NCBI GenBank assembly: GCA_003956705.1 | Contig: QZCP01000168.1 | Location: 250,775-314,774, forward strand | Reading direction: 5' to 3' | DNA from: Brevipalpus yothersi | Taxonomy: Eukaryota > Arthropoda > Arachnida > Trombidiformes > Tenuipalpidae | DNA: 64,000 nucleotides | Part shown: one piece after another, positions 60,836 through 64,000 of the stretch | How the letters are laid out: the number at the start of each line of letters is the position of its first letter | Position numbering within the stretch: position 1 is the stretch's first letter | The notes under the pieces: model-generated | Seen by the model: only the letters and a program-made list of their open reading frames with translations | What the model was told of the DNA's origin: nothing | Databases searched by the model: none | Program-made: the position numbers and the translations under genes

Positions 60836-62449
60836 TCAAACCGATATACTATCGGGTGCCAGTAAACTTTCCACATCAAATTGTCGCTTGAGCATTCCTT
60901 TTTGAGCGGATATTGTTGAATTGGTTGATGAAGAAGTTTTCATTCGTTTGGCTGGAGACTCACCAATAATGTCACCATGTGGATTGATGAGACTCATTTC
61001 TCTCTTGATATGAGATTTTCTTTTTTCAAAACAATTGCTTGAATCCCGTTGATCAGGCAGCTCAGGTGTATTGGATGGAGATGTTGATGAGGATGATGTT
61101 CGAGATGAGCCTATAGAAGATGGTGATAGAGCTGGTGCTGATCGCTTAATGCTTTGATGTTGACGAATCTCATGATTTATACAGCTTGATCCGATTGATG
61201 AATTCGAATTGGTAAGACTGTTGCATGTAGCATTGTTATTATTATTGTTATTACTATTACCGTTACCATTACTAGTGTTAATGGTAATATTGGTATTGTT
61301 ATTACTATTACCATTACTAGTGTTGATGGTAATATTGGTATTGTTATTGGCCGCAGCGGCTGCTGCAGCACACAGCAATTGTTCATTGAGTACAGCTTGA
61401 ACATTATCGATCCATATTTGTGTATTATCACAACCATTCATCAATCGGTAGTGATGCTGGAGCGGTAAGGAAGGATGAGATGGATGCTGACGATGAATAG
61501 GATTGGAGAGCTGAGATGGATTAATGATGTTCACTGTTCCACATTTGTGTAAAGGATTAGTGTTAATAGAGTGATTATTAGTATTGTTATTATTCAATCC
61601 ATCGGGAGACATTATTTGTTCATCTTTGATCAACATATTGGCAATATTGTGTTGCTGCTGAGAATTTCCGGATACTGGTGGTGAAGATTGAGAAAATGAT
61701 TGGTGTTGAAGAGGAGGTGAGCCTGCGGTGATGGCTTTGATTAGATTGGGTGGCATCAAAGCTTTCATCTCATCTGGTGCTATCAAAGTTTTAACAGAGG
61801 TTGGAGTGGGCATCGAATTGGTGGTTGATGGTGGCCCAGGACTAGAGCTGTCCTCATCCTCAGGCACCGATAGCCCCAAATGTTTGCGAACCCTTCGTTG
61901 AGCTTTACGTCGACGAAAATCTCCTTTCTTAAAATCTTCAATATTAGCTGGATGAATAGCCCAAAAGTGGCCTTTACCGTTCGGTGAACGACCTGATTTC
62001 ACAAAACAATCGTTCAACGATAAATTATGACGAATACTATTGCGCCATCCACCCCCACGATTGCGAAAATATGGATAATTGTCCAAAATATACTGATATA
62101 TATCACTGAGAATCATTTTCTGCTCCGGAGAACTGAGTATGGCCATACCGATGAGCCCGATGTAGGCTATGGAAGGCTTTTGTAACTCGGGCACTAAACG
62201 GAATCTAGGATCGTATCTAGTGAGTGGTAAACCATGATATGGTACAATTGCTGAGCCAGAATCAGGAAAATTGGGATGAAGATAGCCATTGGGCACATTG
62301 GCCATAGCATTGTAGGCCACGAGAGCAGAATTGGGATTCCCGTTGGCTAAATTAGGGTGGGCTAGCCGAAAACTAGCAGCAGCATGAGCATACAGTTGAA
62401 GTTGAAGATGATATTCGAGAGCAGATATTGGAGCGTCTTTTTCACACAT
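60836..62449 (-). CDS. FoxQ2: FoxQ2-type forkhead transcription factor
   Basis: Single coding exon of 537 codons from ATG at 62449 to TGA at 60836. The forkhead DNA-binding domain spans about residues 91-190: KPSIAYIGLIGMAIL, helix-2 segment LSDIYQYILDNYPYF, recognition helix WRNSIRHNLSLNDCF, and wing GKGHFWAIHP. The YIGLI wording and the basic end GDFRRRKAQRRVRKHLGL are typical of FoxQ2 (fd102C in flies), a factor for anterior and head patterning in many invertebrates. The last residues (FDVESLL, 524-530) fit an EH1-type Groucho-recruiting motif, which suggests repression. The middle is low complexity, with an eight-Ala run and a tandem Asn/Thr repeat (TNITINTSNGN twice) followed by poly-Asn. 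An upstream in-frame stop in the unspliced DNA, and no earlier ATG, support the chosen start. A 5' non-coding exon is possible because TTTCTCAG lies about 50 nt upstream. Confidence 0.9.
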   Translation of the reverse strand: MCEKDAPISALEYHLQLQLYAHAAASFRLAHPNLANGNPNSALVAYNAMANVPNGYLHPNFPDSGSAIVPYHGLPLTRYDPRFRLVPELQKPSIAYIGLIGMAILSSPEQKMILSDIYQYILDNYPYFRNRGGGWRNSIRHNLSLNDCFVKSGRSPNGKGHFWAIHPANIEDFKKGDFRRRKAQRRVRKHLGLSVPEDEDSSSPGPPSTTNSMPTPTSVKTLIAPDEMKALMPPNLIKAITAGSPPLQHQSFSQSSPPVSGNSQQQHNIANMLIKDEQIMSPDGLNNNNTNNHSINTNPLHKCGTVNIINPSQLSNPIHRQHPSHPSLPLQHHYRLMNGCDNTQIWIDNVQAVLNEQLLCAAAAAAANNNTNITINTSNGNSNNNTNITINTSNGNGNSNNNNNNNATCNSLTNSNSSIGSSCINHEIRQHQSIKRSAPALSPSSIGSSRTSSSSTSPSNTPELPDQRDSSNCFEKRKSHIKREMSLINPHGDIIGESPAKRMKTSSSTNSTISAQKGMLKRQFDVESLLAPDSISV

Positions 62450-63242
62450 TTTGTTATCACTTAAATGGTATGATATTTTTGAAAGAATTTTACACAGCTG
62501 AGAAAGAAGTTGGAAAAAAATCTAATCAAATTTCCTGCAATTGATTTTGTCGGGAAGAAAATGACATCAAGAGAAGAGTACTTTTCTAACAATAGCTTGA
62601 GAGTAGCAATCCACTTCAGGATTGAATTATTATACTTTTGGAGAAGAGTTGACTCAACTTGTTCAAAAAGTGGAAAGTATGTTTCAAAATGATTCACATA
62701 ATGATACATGAAAATCATTCTTAGAAGGTCAATGGAAAATTTCAAAAATTCTTACCTTTTAGTGATATTCTGGCCAAAAAATCATAAGTTCGAAACTAAT
62801 TTCACTAGATTCAGATGAGCAGGTGAATATTTTGGAACAATTAAACGAACAAAATTGAATGTTCATGTGAAAAATCGCAATCAATAGGGACACGCACCAA
62901 AGTTGAGTTGATGAACAAGCAAGACTGCAATGAATGTTGGAGGTGAGTCATGAGTATTGTGACTGTACGGTCATGATAAAGTGTCTATGTTTATCGTAAA
63001 TAACGGTGGAAACAGTCGGGAAATATTTTGCTGGAAATTGATTTCTTTGTGTTTGTATCCTAGAAAGAGATGTGGATTGGTAATCTTTTCCTAAACATTG
63101 CCCAATCACACGATGGTAACCAATAGTCTCCTCCTTTTCTCTACAAGCTCCGCCCATCAGCTTGCTTCTATTGGCTGATTCACCGAAAATCGTTTGCATA
63201 CAATATACAATACATTTCCAACAAGCAAATAATTAGTGGGCC

Positions 63243-63245
<3 letters not shown>
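62450..63245. other. FoxQ2 upstream region
   Basis: No separate gene supported. It contains a candidate splice acceptor near 62500 for a 5' UTR exon and the CCAAT/GC-box cluster at 63076-63174. Confidence 0.45.
63076..63174 (-). promoter_or_regulatory. CCAAT/GC-box cluster, candidate FoxQ2 promoter
   Basis: Four CCAAT boxes in 99 bp: ATTGG at 63076-63080, CCAAT at 63102-63106 and 63120-63124, ATTGG at 63170-63174. A GC box CTCCGCCC lies at 63148-63155, and an octamer-like ATGCAAAC reads on the minus strand near 63192-63199. The cluster lies about 0.7 kb upstream of the FoxQ2 start codon and is GC-richer than its surroundings. The assignment to FoxQ2 is inferred from position. Confidence 0.45.

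Positions 63246-63289
<44 letters not shown>
63246..63289. repeat. (GA)n microsatellite
   Basis: 44 nt of GA repeat beside the CCAAT cluster. On the minus strand it is (CT)n. Confidence 0.9.
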
Positions 63290-63292
<3 letters not shown>

Positions 63293-63956
63293 GATGGTAA
63301 AGGAAAAGAATTATTGTGACGTCTCTATTTTCTGTTTGATGCATTTTCGATGAACTAAGACCTCATCTCACTCACTTACTCAATCATTCTTCATACTCTA
63401 TTGAATTTTGAGGTTTACTTTTCTCTTCTCTCTCTCTCTTCTTCCTCCATCTTGATCATCATGTTTCTCTCTCTTGGCTACTCCTCTTGTATCTTAATTT
63501 TTTTCTCTCGATGCCCACTTCATTCTTCACCATCTTTTCTTCTTCTCCTCTTTTTTTGTCTCTCTCTCTCTCTTCCTTACTCTCTTCCTTTCTCTTTTGC
63601 TCAACTCTCTATGCTGGTAGCGTTGAAGCTTCCATCCACTCCCTTATTTCTTTTATTCTCTTCGTTCTCTCTCTCTCTCACCTCAAGTGGACCATTCTCA
63701 ACCATCGACAGCCTCTTCATCACCAGATCACTGGTGGTGAACTAATAGAAATCGAATAGCAGGAACCCCAAAGTAAACACTCGATCGTGTAGCATCGCCT
63801 CAGAATAGTGTATATGTATGTATATATGTGTGTGTATATAGGTTTTTGATGGCGCAAAATGAGCAGTGAAACTCAATTCTCCGTGTATCGACCTCTCTTT
63901 TTCCAGATCACTTTACACTGTTTTCGCGCTCCCAGCACACATTCTATCTTGAATGA
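63290..63956. other. Pyrimidine-rich end region
   Basis: Strongly CT-rich on + from about 63400 to 63700, with a TATG/TG-rich patch near 63810-63840. No gene supported. Confidence 0.5.

Positions 63957-64000
<44 letters not shown>
63957..64000. repeat. (CT)n microsatellite running off the window
   Basis: At least 40 nt of CT repeat continuing past the right edge. Confidence 0.95.

Noticed and set aside
1..64000. CRISPR array, operon or prokaryotic mobile element
   Set aside because: Spliced genes, microsatellites and metazoan protein families throughout; no regularly spaced direct repeats with unique spacers.

Overview
The window is nuclear DNA of an invertebrate animal. The genes have GT-AG introns, AATAAA-type poly(A) signals and long AT-rich spacers, and the DNA is crowded with (CT)n/(GA)n tracts. 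The family content (FoxQ2, the DUOX maturation factor, GPS2, an INO80 N-terminal region, an SLC35G carrier and an eIF4E-binding MA3-domain protein) together with several introns of only 60-150 bp fits an arthropod. A mite or other chelicerate is my best guess, but this is inference. All exon borders were placed by hand from splice consensus and reading-frame phase.

Layout. From 1 to 11 kb the window is gene-dense: a possible 3' tail of a + strand gene (3-104), an INO80 N-terminal homologue on the minus strand (757-2576), an SLC35G-type carrier on + (5054-6414), an unrecognised disordered protein on minus (7808-8710) and an MA3-domain/eIF4E-binding protein on minus (9513-10915). From 11 to 33 kb I find no convincing protein gene. 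That stretch holds microsatellites, palindromes and three short + strand exon-like pieces (start codon followed by a splice donor, all in the same phase). From 33 to 46.5 kb lies the DUOX maturation factor, whose first coding exon is separated from the rest by an 11.7 kb intron containing a degenerate ~0.9 kb tandem duplication and tRNA-like sequences. GPS2 (47980-49223, minus) lies tail to tail with it. A small gene for a secreted Cys-rich/helical protein (51555-52244, minus) follows, then another gene-poor stretch rich in (CT)n. FoxQ2 (60836-62449, minus) is a single coding exon with a CCAAT/GC-box cluster about 0.7 kb upstream.

The genes do not form one pathway. They fall into chromatin/transcription (INO80-like, GPS2, FoxQ2), translation control (MA3 protein), membrane transport (SLC35G) and redox (DUOXA). 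The points most worth following are the INO80-like gene without an ATPase, the MA3 protein with a C-terminal eIF4E-binding motif, the unrecognised secreted protein, the phase-matched candidate first exons in the 11-33 kb desert, and a three-way-junction-like fold at 4347-4422.
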